From Colius striatus (taxonomy: Eukaryota; Chordata; Aves; Coliiformes; Coliidae), in NCBI RefSeq assembly GCF_028858725.1, contig NC_084761.1:25636501-25700500 (forward strand): a stretch of 64,000 bases of DNA, written 5' to 3'. Positions 14,328 through 24,866 of the stretch are shown here, piece by piece. The notes below the pieces were generated by a model. The model saw nothing but the letters and a program-made list of their open reading frames with translations, was not told the origin of the DNA and ran no database searches. Made by a program: the position numbers and the translations under genes. The number at the start of each line of letters is the position of its first letter. The stretch's first letter is position 1.

Positions 14328-16460
14328 ATGGCTTTCAGGAGTGTGAATGCAAGAAGACATGTTGGACTTCAGCAGCTCTCATCCTTAGCCTTAAGTGGAA
14401 GAACATTGTTGGGACCAATGAAATCGTGTAAATTCATTGTGGATGAAAGCACCAACCAAAGCACATTGATTTGTTCTGTTGTTAGACTAATTGAAAGTTT
14501 GGATTTAACTAGTGCTGCCGGACAGCTTCTTAATGAAACCATTCAGGCACAAAACAAGGAGTTTAAGACTGGAATGAGTACCCTGTTGTTTCTCGTCGGT
14601 GCATGGAGCAATGCCGTATTGGAGTGCCTCCAGCAGAATATTCCTGTTTCAGCAGTTGTATCTGTCATGTCTGAGGGGTTGAACTCTTGCTGTGAGAGAG
14701 TCCAGTGTCTTCAAATATCAATACATGATGTAAATAAAGAGCTATGTTCTAGCAGTGTTAGGCCAAACGCTTTTAAAAGCAAAACTTGCCAAATTGAATG
14801 TGACAGTCTTCTAAATCCTCAGATTTTCCAGTATTTTCAGAAAGATATTTCTGCACTAGAAAAAGTAATGCCAATAAATTCTTCTTCCCATCAAGAAAGT
14901 GATTGTAACTTTAACAAGCACCTGCTTTCACCTTTGGCTGCTATTGGTTCAATAGCTTCTTTTGTCAAACCAGCAGGTGGCAAAAGTATGTCTGTAGTTT
15001 CTGGAAAAGATGTTATCACATCCAGCTGTAACAAACAGAAGTTAACCCATAGCAGGTACTTCAGCACCCTAAGAAAAACCCAGTTTTCAAGTCAGCAAGG
15101 TGATTTTCAGGGAGACCTTTCAGGACTGTCAGCAGATCCATGTAAATGTTATGGTTTAGGACACCTGGCAATGGCTCTGAGCCATGGAAATCAGACTAGT
15201 GTGGAACTGCTGCAAAGCACTGTTGCATATCAACAAGAGAAAGCAGAATGCAGTGGCTCTTCCCAGTTTAATATTGGAGAAATTGTGACATGCTGTTTAC
15301 CGGGCCTGCCTGAAAGCTACTCTTGTGTCTCCTCAGGCTTTGTCACACTGGTATCACCAGAACAAGCCACAGTTATCAAGTACTTGGAAGACAAATCCCT
15401 TCGGACCATGCTAGTGGATGGTGACCTAACTGAACAATATCGTCACTTGGGTTTTAATAGGCCATGTAATGTAAGAACCGTATTGGAGCATCCCAGCCTA
15501 CAGGAAGGTGGAACAGGAGACTTGTGGCTAAGCAGTGTGTTAGATGTCCTGATAAGCTTTGAAGTAAACTTGGTTTTGGTCAAAGGAAATGTGTGTGAAA
15601 ACTTAATGGCAAGATGCATAGCAAACAGTATCTTGGTAATTAGTTCTGTGACTCGGAATGTGTTGTGTGCCTTTAGGGAGGTCACCAGCGCCCAGCCAGT
15701 GACATACCTCACCCAGCTGAATGCTGCTTGTGTGGGGAGTGGGGCCCAAGTGGAGCTGTGGAAGGCCTGTGATGAGCGTGCAGTGGATCTGGGTGAGCTT
15801 GTGCCGATCAGGATAAAAGTGCGAGGAATTCCCCTGCTCACAGCTGTGCTTACCACTACTGTGCCTTCGAAGATGCAGCTCATTGAAGACCAGTTCTGGA
15901 CTTTAATATATCGACTCCATCATGCTTTAAATGACAAGAAGGTTTTTCTCGGGGGTGGTGCAGTGGAACTCTTGTGCCTTAGTCACATTCAGATGCTTGC
16001 AGAACAGCCAGCAAATCAAAATGCCATGAAAGAGTTTCACAGTCCCCATCTGGCAGCATGTTCAACAGAGTACACATCAGTTGTGCTCCAAGCCTTAGCG
16101 AGTGGCTGGAAGCAGTATCTTTCAGTGGTTATGTGTAACGCTGCAGCAGCTGCCTCAGAGTTGGAAGCGGGTACTACAGTTGATCGTCACCTCAAAAAAG
16201 CAGCTGACTCTGGCTCTCCCTCAGCATATATATTGAAAGAGTTTAGAAAAGGTGATCTGCTCAGGGGTGGTTCTGGTCCCCTCGCTGACCACAGAGGGAG
16301 TTTCAAGGTTTATGATAACGTTACAGCCAAGACAGAGGCGTGGCGGAGAGCTCTAGACTTGGTGTTACTAGTGCTTCAAACAGATGCTGAAATTATCACA
16401 GGTCCCAAAAGGAATCAGCTATTGAACTCACATGTGTCAAGTGAATTTATGTTTTTATAG
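14328..16460 (+). CDS. BBS12: Bardet-Biedl syndrome 12 protein, chaperonin-like
   Basis: One exon encodes 710 aa, the same length as human BBS12. With BBS6/MKKS, BBS10 and CCT subunits, BBS12 assembles the BBSome, the complex that moves membrane proteins in cilia. I start at the ATG in GCTGCCCATGG because it has a good Kozak context and begins MAFRSVNARRHVGLQQLSSL as in the family. The frame is open 26 codons further up, but that part spans the splice acceptor at 14310-14311 and is intronic. The fold is group II chaperonin. In place of the ATPase motif GDGTT there is TGMST (residues 81-85), so ATP hydrolysis is doubtful, as known for BBS chaperonins. The second equatorial domain is marked by GGGAVEL (542-548) and the helix WRRALDLVLLVLQTD (672-686). 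A Ser-rich insertion around 130-300 is family-typical. No stop or frameshift interrupts it. Confidence 0.97.
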   Translation: MAFRSVNARRHVGLQQLSSLALSGRTLLGPMKSCKFIVDESTNQSTLICSVVRLIESLDLTSAAGQLLNETIQAQNKEFKTGMSTLLFLVGAWSNAVLECLQQNIPVSAVVSVMSEGLNSCCERVQCLQISIHDVNKELCSSSVRPNAFKSKTCQIECDSLLNPQIFQYFQKDISALEKVMPINSSSHQESDCNFNKHLLSPLAAIGSIASFVKPAGGKSMSVVSGKDVITSSCNKQKLTHSRYFSTLRKTQFSSQQGDFQGDLSGLSADPCKCYGLGHLAMALSHGNQTSVELLQSTVAYQQEKAECSGSSQFNIGEIVTCCLPGLPESYSCVSSGFVTLVSPEQATVIKYLEDKSLRTMLVDGDLTEQYRHLGFNRPCNVRTVLEHPSLQEGGTGDLWLSSVLDVLISFEVNLVLVKGNVCENLMARCIANSILVISSVTRNVLCAFREVTSAQPVTYLTQLNAACVGSGAQVELWKACDERAVDLGELVPIRIKVRGIPLLTAVLTTTVPSKMQLIEDQFWTLIYRLHHALNDKKVFLGGGAVELLCLSHIQMLAEQPANQNAMKEFHSPHLAACSTEYTSVVLQALASGWKQYLSVVMCNAAAAASELEAGTTVDRHLKKAADSGSPSAYILKEFRKGDLLRGGSGPLADHRGSFKVYDNVTAKTEAWRRALDLVLLVLQTDAEIITGPKRNQLLNSHVSSEFMFL

Positions 16461-16728
16461 GACTTCCATTACTTGTGAGTCAGTGAAAGTAGTCCAGTCT
16501 CAACCCACTTTCTTCAGTTTATGAAGCAAACATTTAGATGCGATTATGACTTCAGCGAAAATCAGAAAGTGAGACAGTCACAAGGTAGATATAATTTCTG
16601 ATTTCTAGAAATGGGAGTTATATAACAACTGAAAATCACATGTGGGCTTACCTCTAACCCCAGCCGTGCATTTCTGTAACGCTGATATCTGTATGGCTAG
16701 ATTAATGCAGTGCAACTGACTTCTCTGA

Positions 16729-16784
16729 GCAGATTTAGAGGAGCAGATGTGCAGTTCTGCACATCAGCGAGGAGCACTGGGCAG
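16729..16784 (+). other. Exon-like block (56 bases) just after BBS12
   Basis: Acceptor CTTCTCTGAGCAG and a perfect donor GGCAG/GTGAGT enclose 56 bases open in two frames. It may be an alternative 3' UTR splice of BBS12 or a small exon of the candidate gene running through this region. Confidence 0.2.
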
Positions 16785-17917
16785 GTGAGTACTTGTCAGG
16801 TTGGAGAAAGTTCGCTAACTTGGATGTTCTGTCTATATATGGTATTTGGACTTGTGTTCTGTAAATCGTTCTTCTTTAATGTCTTCTGTTGTTTTCTAGA
16901 GAAGACTAGGGATTTCTTACATACCATTGGCATACCTGTGTTGAATGAAAGAAAACAGATAATCTAATTAATTTTTAATATCCTGTTTTTAATTTCTGTA
17001 TATTACAAGTGTAAGAGTTAAACTTGAATAATTTGTGTTAGGTTTTACACTAAGAGATTATATTAGTAGATTTTACTTTATGAGGCATATATCTCCTATT
17101 TTAAAATATATATTCTTTGGAATTTCTCTTGTTTTGACCTAATTTCAAGCTGAATCCTCCCTTTTGGTATTAGAGAGTGAATATTTCTCTACAGTTTTCT
17201 ACATTGTGAGTTGGATTTTTAGATTATTTCCTTTGAGCTCTTTCAGTTACCCTTGCTGAGAAGAAAATATGTTTTAGCTGTTGGCTAAAATCTATTGTAG
17301 TGATTTGGGCAAGGCATTTTTACTGTGTTTCAGGACTTAAAATTTGAGAGCAGAGCCACCGTGAACTGACACTTTGTTGCAAAAAAAGAGGTGTGTGACT
17401 GTGAAGATATTTTTTTCTGAATTTGGCATTCTCAGTCACACTTGAAGTGAAATGTCTCGCCAGTCTGGTGAAAAGGGAATGGAAATGGTGGTACTAAAGT
17501 GTATTCTTGCTTTTAGGAGCTTTCTCATTAAAATGCTAATGACTGGCAGTACTTGAGTTAAGCATTTACACCTCGAGATTGATGGTAGCAGCCTGACTTT
17601 AATCAAAGCTGAGAACTGAGATTGGCTAAAGAGTGTTTTGAGTCATGATTCACTGGAAAAGCAGACAGGTAGCAAGTAGTTATTTTACTGTTAGGGCATT
17701 CACTACTAGCATGAGATGAAATTGGGATCCTTAGAAACAGCTTCTGAGCGTTGAACTGACCAGAAGCCCTGACTTCATTTTTATGAACTAAAAATCCATC
17801 TAAACACATTTTATCCTGGAGCTTTCTTCTATTTTAGCATCAAATTATAGTCAGATCTTTCATAGAGTTCTTTACCCAAGTCATTCCCAATAGTTGATAT
17901 ATTCAGTATATGAGGAA

Positions 17918-17923
17918 AATAAA
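17918..17923 (+). terminator. BBS12: Likely BBS12 poly(A) signal AATAAA
   Basis: First canonical signal downstream of the BBS12 stop, followed by a TG-rich element near 17975-18000 (TATATGTGTGTGTATCAG). Confidence 0.45.
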
Positions 17924-17949
17924 GACACAGATTATGAAATTCATCCTCA

Positions 17950-20900
17950 AATATGATTTAGATACATATAGGTATATGTGTGTGTATCAGTGTTATATGG
18001 TATATTTTCAAAGGTTTCTTTAAAAATTCTCATTGCTGAATTGCACACTTATATTTGTATGCTACTCGTACGTAACTGGAAGGCTCTTTAAGGAGGTTAA
18101 GGGGGTGTATTATTAGCAGTTGTCTTTTAGAAATATGCCAGAAAAACTTTTCTGTGTTCATAGTATTTAGCCATCTCTGACCTGAAACTGTAAAAATTTT
18201 GTTTTTCTAACAAACTCCAAAATTCAGTGGATCTCAGCAAAATCTCACCAGTACTATAGCAGTTTATAATTTTAATTTGAAACAGCATAGGCTTTAGTTA
18301 TATTAAAGTTTTGATCATCCTGCAATTATATTCTCATTATTAATGAGTTGGCAATTGATATTTAACTGCTTGGCTACACTCTTGGTGTACAAAGATGGGA
18401 GAAGGAAGGAGTTTGGTAGATCAAAAGATGCAAAAGGAGATAGTGGTGGTTAAGTGAGAAAGACCTGGAAACACAGCATGTAAATAAATGTCAAGAAGCT
18501 CTGCTGCTTTGCAAGTGTTTGCAGCTCATGTTTGCCTTTATACTGTTTTTCTTGAACCTCCTGTACTGGATATTGCATAATCCCTGTTCCCAAGAAAAGA
18601 TCCAGTTGCACTTTATTTGAATAATAGTTAAGTGGATTATGGAAAAACTGCATACATGAATTGTATTGAGGTGGTCCAAATAGCTATTTATAAGGCTCTT
18701 AGACACGGAGAGCTGACGCACCAAATGTTGAGAAAATCCAAAATGATGTAATTTTTCCAATCAGGCTTTTAAAAAGCACATAATGATATATTCAAGCATT
18801 GTGATGTAGAGGTTTCTAACAATCTGTCAGACCTTGTTTTGATTATTTAACACATGGTTTTCCATAGGCCAAAAAGGAAACTTTTATAAACTAGCTAGGT
18901 ATTGTATCCTGAATTACTTAAAATTGTTTCTTTGATGTGCATAGAAACTTAACATGCATGCCATCCTCAAGGCATCCTCCTGCAGTGTGAGATACAATTT
19001 ACACATGTGGTTTCCTCAGCTTCAGTTCTTTCAAATCTGTTTGCAGCATCAAGTGGGGGTCCTGTGCCTGTCTGCCCTGGCTCTCGGTGCAGAGAATGAT
19101 TTCAATGACTGCCGTGGGCGATTTCAGCTTCTTCTTCTGGCGCAGAGGCTCCTCCTAGGGTACACAAAGGCTGTTTGTGTAGAGGATGATGTGATGGAAA
19201 AGCTAAGCTTTTTCATTTGAAATTGGGAAATGGCAGAGGTTTTAATGAAAGGATTGTCCCAATGAGCAGGCAGCATCTCACTCCCTGCTGAAACCCTCTC
19301 CTAGTCAGGGACCTTGTTTCTCCCTTGTATTATAGTATTATGCCTGATTGACTCCATCTGTTAGGGCTGATGCCATTTTGTTTAGTGCTTATATGGCCAA
19401 CTTTTTTGGCCTCTGCTCCTTCATGGTTTCCTGAAATGTAGTAGAGGTCTTAATTGTAGCAAGAAGCCCAAGCTGGGCCAGCCTGCTTGTAAATTCTGGT
19501 CTTGTAAGGACTGATAGTCTGATGATCAGTTGTTGACAAGAGGCATCTGATAATTTGTCTGCTACCAAGTACGCTGAAAAGATTGAACTAGGAAATGTAG
19601 GAGGCAACAGTCCCCAGGTAGGCCAAGGAATGGCTGTGGGAAGATGAAAACTGGGGACGTTAAGGTAGTTATGGAGCAGGAAGGGCCAAAGGAGAAAACC
19701 TGAGCTCACAAGAGAGTTGGGAGAGTTGAGACAGTTTATTTATATTGACCTCCTTTTTGATATGCCAGGCCAGGGCTGCTGAAGAGGTTGGGAGGACATT
19801 TCCCCTTTTTAGGGGAGGGAGGTGTAGAGTAGAATCTAATCTAGGAGAAAAATTATAGAGTTAGAAGGTATCTTCAGCTCTGCTCACAAGGTTGAGGTGA
19901 CTGGTAGACCTGAGTTACCCCATCAGTTGCAGGAAGAGTGATGTAGAAGGTACATTTCAGCCCTGAGGAGTAAAGTGTCCTGTCAGAGGAGACGGGAGTG
20001 ATCTGCCAGTACATCGAAGCTTCTCATTTTGGTTCTTGTGCTGCTTTGAATAGAGAAAACCAGCATAGGCTTGGATGGGGACAGCTAAGTGGCCATCACT
20101 AGCCTTATCTTTATGCTGAGGCATTGTGTTGCAAAGCCTAGTTTTCTTGTATTAGGGTAAATGCTGTCTGGCTCCCTGGACACTGGAAAATATGTCAGCT
20201 TCTCTTGCATTCCTTTTCAGTATTTGAGGAAAAACTTCATTGTCCCAGGGCAAAGATGTTAAATCCCAAAGGTGGAAAGAAGTCTTAATTACAAAGTTCT
20301 GCTCAGGGTTTATGTCTGCCATGAAGTGACCTATAATCATAGTCAGAAGATGTATTAGTTTCTTTGCCTTGTTACAGCACACTGGGTAAAGAAGAGAAAG
20401 AGCCAAGAGAGGAGAACTGAGATGGACTGTGTCTCAGATTGGTTCTGCTATGGCTTTTTTTCCCTTTGTATCATCTCTCTAAATTCCCATGTGGAAAAAT
20501 TGAAGTAAATTTGGCATGTGCTTATATTTAGAGAAAGATGTGTGCCAGTGGTGCTTGCAGCAGGCCAAGCGTGCTGCTGGGGCATGCAGCAGCCTAACAG
20601 GGTCAGCTTGCTGCCTCAGCCATCCCACTGAAGAGCTTTGCCATCCTGGCTGCCTGCTGCTTTCCCTGGCTGAGCTGCCTGCCTTGCCCTATACCTGCTT
20701 AGGTCAGGGAGGCAGGGACTTATCCAGCAAGGGCAAAACTAAACCTCCCTCAACCAGGCAGCCTGGAATCACAAATAGCTGGGGCTTGTTTTTATTAAAC
20801 CAAGGTGGTTTGGAATGGCTTGGTGGAAGGATATGGAAGCAGACTATTTGGGATGCCCACCTGGGCTACCCTGTCTCCGTTTTTTCTGGGAAGGATTCAA

Positions 20901-22408
20901 GTATGGGTAGTGGAGTGGATTTTTTTTTTTTTTAGAGGATTCAGTATTTCAAAAATCTCCCTGGCTGTCCTCTGTTCCTCATTCAGGGGGAATAAAATAA
21001 TAAGGTTTCCTCTTTGGCTCAGAAACATCACCTATCCAGCATATGCCCTTCTCACACGTTGAGGTCTGTAGTTAGCAAAACTAAAAATTACCTTTTACTT
21101 TGTTACTTTGTGAGACCAATGCAAAGTCATACAAAAATATTTGTAAACTATGTAAAATGAGACTAGCAGCTTATAACTTACATCTATTATATGTCTTCCA
21201 TGCTCTCCAAGCACTGCTAGGCCCCTGAGAATGTCTCTGGGTAGAGTTAGCAATAGTATTATCTAACTGAATATGAAACAACCTTACTTTGGTGTCTGTA
21301 TATAAAAGCTGCCTCTTTATTGAACCTCTTGATTTATTCCTGCCCAGTGTTTGTTTTAGAACAAATGTTCTCAGCTTGTGTCTTACCCAGTGATGTTAAG
21401 AATTTTCCTCATTTAAGGCTTTCTGAAGTGAATCAAAGTAACTGGGGAACTTGCAGCAGGCTAGCATCAAGAACTGACTTTCTTCTATGAAAAGCAGGTC
21501 GTCTTTCCATAACCAACTCAGGTAGGACATCTAGAGGAGTTGCACCAACTGTACCAGGTAATGAATTAACTAAATGTCTCATTATTGGGGTTTTTTTTTT
21601 AAATCTGGTGGGTTTGAACTCCATAACACCCTGCTGTATGGCAGTACCAAACTCCAGTGTGACTGAGCTGCTGCCTCAGGGATGTCATTGCCATTTTGAC
21701 AACCTGCAAAGTTGCCAGGACTGCTGTGCACAACAGGCACTTCTGTGAGAACTTTTAATAACAGAGCCTTAGTACAAGCTGTACAATTTGTATAAGGGAA
21801 ATTGACAGGGAATGTTATATTGTTCATTTTTCTCTTTTTTTCCTACTATAAAGCAGACCTTTGGTACTGACTGACTATAAGTGCTTTTTTTTTAACCCAA
21901 AACTACAGGCTTCATGGGATGTTTTTACTTTTTGAAAGGACCAAGATGTGACAAGGCGTTCTGAAGTGTGGCACAATGACACATTTGCTTTGTCCCTTGC
22001 ACAGCTTCTTTGTGTTAATTCATTACCTTTGGAATTAAGCTAAACTTTTTACCTTTAGGTAACTTCCAGACAGTGACCATCCATACTGCTGTTTCTACAG
22101 CTCTTTCCTCAAAGTCACTTGTAGAAGTATAACTTGCTGAGAGCACTGTGAAGCAGAAGGAGTATATTCCAGTTTTATTCCTTTCTCTCTCCATAGATTG
22201 GTAATCCTTTTGAGGTCAGTTCCACACCACTGCAGTTAAACCATAGTTTGCATGACACGAATTTGGAAAAATCCCAGACTAACTTGCCACTAACATGGCT
22301 GCATTGATTAAATGTTGCTTGCAAAGCTGCAAGACCAAGACTCTTTTCTTTCAAAATGGTGTGTTAACCAAGTTTGACTAGATCTGCAGTCTTACAAGGC
22401 TCTTACTT
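17950..22408. other. Intergenic sequence between BBS12 and the CR1 at 22.4 kb
   Basis: Mostly AT-rich, without repeats I recognise. An open stretch at 18998-19210 (frame containing LCLSALALGAENDFND) follows a good acceptor (CAAATCTGTTTGCAG) but lacks a convincing donor, so I do not call it an exon. A poly(T) run is at 20922-20933. Confidence 0.4.
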
Positions 22409-23655
22409 CACAGAATCACAGAATGGTAGGGGTTGGAAAGGACCTCTAAAGATCATATAGTCCAGCCCCCATGTTAAAGCAGGTTCACTTAGATCACATT
22501 GGAATGTGTCCAGGTAGGTTTTGAAAACCTTCAGAGAAGGAGCTCCAGGGCTCCTTCACCCTTATAACAAAGAAGTTTTTCCTTAAGTGGAACTTTTGTG
22601 TTCCAGCTTTTGTCCATTACCCTTTGTCCTATCACTGGACACTACGAAAAAAAGTGTTGTCCCATCTTCCTTACATACACCTTTTAAATACTTGTAAGTA
22701 TTAATGAGGTCCCCCCTCAGTCTCCTTTAAGATGAACAGTCCCAGATCCCACAGCCTTTCCTCATAAGATGTTCCAGTCCCCTGATAATCCTCGTGGCCC
22801 TGTGCTGGACTCTCTCCAGAAGTTCCTTGTCCCTCTTGAACTAGTGAGCCCAGAACTGGACACAGTACTCCAGATGAGGCCTCACCAGGGCAGAGCAGAG
22901 GGGGAACAGAACCTCCCTCGACCTACTGGCCACACTGTTCTTGATGCATCCCAGGATGCCATTGGCCTTCTTGGCCACAAGGGCACATTGCTGGCTCATG
23001 GTTAGTTTATCATCAATCAGGACTCCCAGGTCTCTCTCTGCAGAGCTGCTCTCCAGCAGGTCAATCCCCAGCCTGTACTGGTGCATGGGGTTGTTCCTTC
23101 CCAGATGCAGGACTCTGCACTTGTCCTTGTTGAACCTCATGAGGTTCTTCTCTGCCCAACTCTCAAGCCAGTCGAGATCCCGCTGAATGGCAGCACAGCC
23201 TTCTGGGGAATCAGCCAGTCCTCCCAGTTTGGTGTCATCAGCCAACTTGCTGAGGGTACACTCTGTCCCCTCATGCAGGTCATTGATGAAGATGTTGAAC
23301 AAGACTGGCCCCAGAACCGATCCCTGTGGAACTCCACTGGCCACAGGCCTCCAACTCGATGTTGTGCCATTGATCACCACCCTCTGGGCTCTGTCATTCA
23401 GCCAGCTCTTGATCCACCTCACCATCCACTCATCCAATCCACACTGCCTGAGCTTTCTGATGAGGATGTTGTGGGAGACAGTGTCAAAGCCTTGCTGAAG
23501 TCAAGGTAGATGACATCCGCTGCTCTCCCCTCATCTAGCCAGCCAGTTATGCTCTCATAGAAGGCTCTCAGGTTGGTCAAACAAGATTTCCCCTTGGTGA
23601 AGCCGTGTTGAGTCCCCTTGATAACCATCTTTTCCTTTCTTTGAGATGGCATCCA
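22409..23655 (-). mobile_element. CR1 LINE fragment (c), longest reverse transcriptase remnant
   Basis: Minus-strand CR1: the plus strand opens with CACAGAATCACAGAATGG, the reverse complement of the CR1 3' end. A frame of 199 codons is open at 22841-23437, carrying [20 protein letters not shown] and a changed catalytic box, LADDTKLG (most CR1s have FADD). Upstream, HGFTKGKSCLTNL continues in another frame; a one-base deletion near 23497 in the AFDT motif explains the shift. 5'-truncated near 23655, so not autonomous. Confidence 0.93.
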
Positions 23656-24772
23656 GGATGAGTAGTTCCATCACTGAAAACATTCCTGTAGACATTTGTT
23701 CTTGGAGCAACGTTGTATACAAAGATGTCACATTTAAGCCAACCCCAGGTTCACCAGCACCATCTCCATCAGCCACGTGTTCCCATGAAGAGACAAATTT
23801 AGTAGGGCTCCTTTTGTGCTTTTCACAGGGGTGAAAAAAAAGGCTGAGCCATTGTCACGCACAGATGATGAAGGAGCTCATGAGGGGAGACCAAGGCCTG
23901 TATTTGGTTTCCCTGCCTGGCAGAGACTCAAAAGTAAAAATCTGTTTAGAAGAAAAGGAATTCTTTCTTGGAGATCAAGTGCTACTCTAAACAATAGGGT
24001 TATTTTTTAATTATTGCAAGAGTTTAAAAGACAGCATCCCGTTTTAATATAGAAGTAATGGCAAGATTGGTCCCTGTCTTTCATTTCATCTCAAATCAGT
24101 AGATTGAGATTTAGTGCTATTTACAGCTTTTATCTGTGATATTGTGAGACCAAATATTTAACCAATGTTGGAGATTTGAAGAGATGACTAAAAATAACAC
24201 GGTTGGTGAATTAAATTATTTTCAAGGTGTAATCTGAGTCAATGCTTTTACTGACTACAAAACAAAACCAAGCAACAGAAAACCCACTATTTGTTAGTAA
24301 TGGGAAGACAAGTTAACTCCAGAGGAGTCTTACACATTTTATTTCTATATCTACATACATATATACACATTCTAGAGCAGAACAGACACAGTTTCTCAGT
24401 AACATTAACCTGTAGTAAAGTCATACAACCCTTAACTAGCACAGTTAATCTGTTCACATCTTGTTTATGTCAAAGACAACCATCAAAATACCTTCTTTTT
24501 CAGAATAACTATCTATTATCAGTAAATCCCAATTTTTTTCCAAGAGCAGCCTTGTACAAAAATAACTCCTCCAGTAAAATGAAAGGAATTATGTTTTGAT
24601 TTTGGTAGTAATTCTTGCATTTCATGTGCTCCTGCCTGCATTTGCAGTTCTGTTTGGGTTGCAGCTCAAATATAGTCATATACTGTACATATACTATTTT
24701 AAGGGAAGTGGTCATGAATGCAATGACATGTCTCTAAGTCTATATCAGTATAATGTGTTTGATTCCCTACAG
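23656..24772. other. Non-coding stretch after CR1 (c)
   Basis: Directly next to the CR1 break, 23656-23834 is open on the plus strand (contains TPGSPAPSPSATCSHEETN) but has no convincing splice context. The remainder is AT-rich with nothing recognised. Confidence 0.35.
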
Positions 24773-24866
24773 TGATGAAAATAAGATTAGTACACCTGAT
24801 CGGTTTAACTGGCAAAGTCCTCCTAATGTACCGTTATTCTGGTTCCTTGTGTATGACTTTGTCAAG
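24773..24866 (+). other. Exon-like block (94 bases), unknown product
   Basis: Acceptor TTGATTCCCTACAG and donor GTCAAG/GTAAGA bound 94 bases open in two frames. One frame, entered in phase 2 and left in phase 0, reads FNWQSPPNVPLFWFLVYDFV, an aromatic-rich peptide I cannot match to a family. No protein identification; may be a coding exon, a lncRNA exon or chance. Confidence 0.3.

Larger units (their letters stand above)
16461..17945 (+). other. BBS12: Probable BBS12 3' untranslated region
   Basis: AT-rich sequence after the stop codon. The end is set by the first canonical AATAAA at 17918-17923 with a TG-rich stretch about 55 bases downstream. Contains a short exon-like block (16729-16784), listed separately. 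Confidence 0.4.

Noticed and set aside
15443-15883. Minus-strand open frame of 146 codons inside BBS12
   Set aside because: Shadow frame of the BBS12 coding exon.
18998-19210. Open stretch after a good acceptor, considered as an exon of the candidate gene
   Set aside because: The only donor in a compatible phase (GTACAC near 19159) is weak. The neighbouring blocks chain without it.
23081-23509. Plus-strand open frame of 142 codons opposite CR1 (c)
   Set aside because: Antisense shadow of the CR1 reverse transcriptase.
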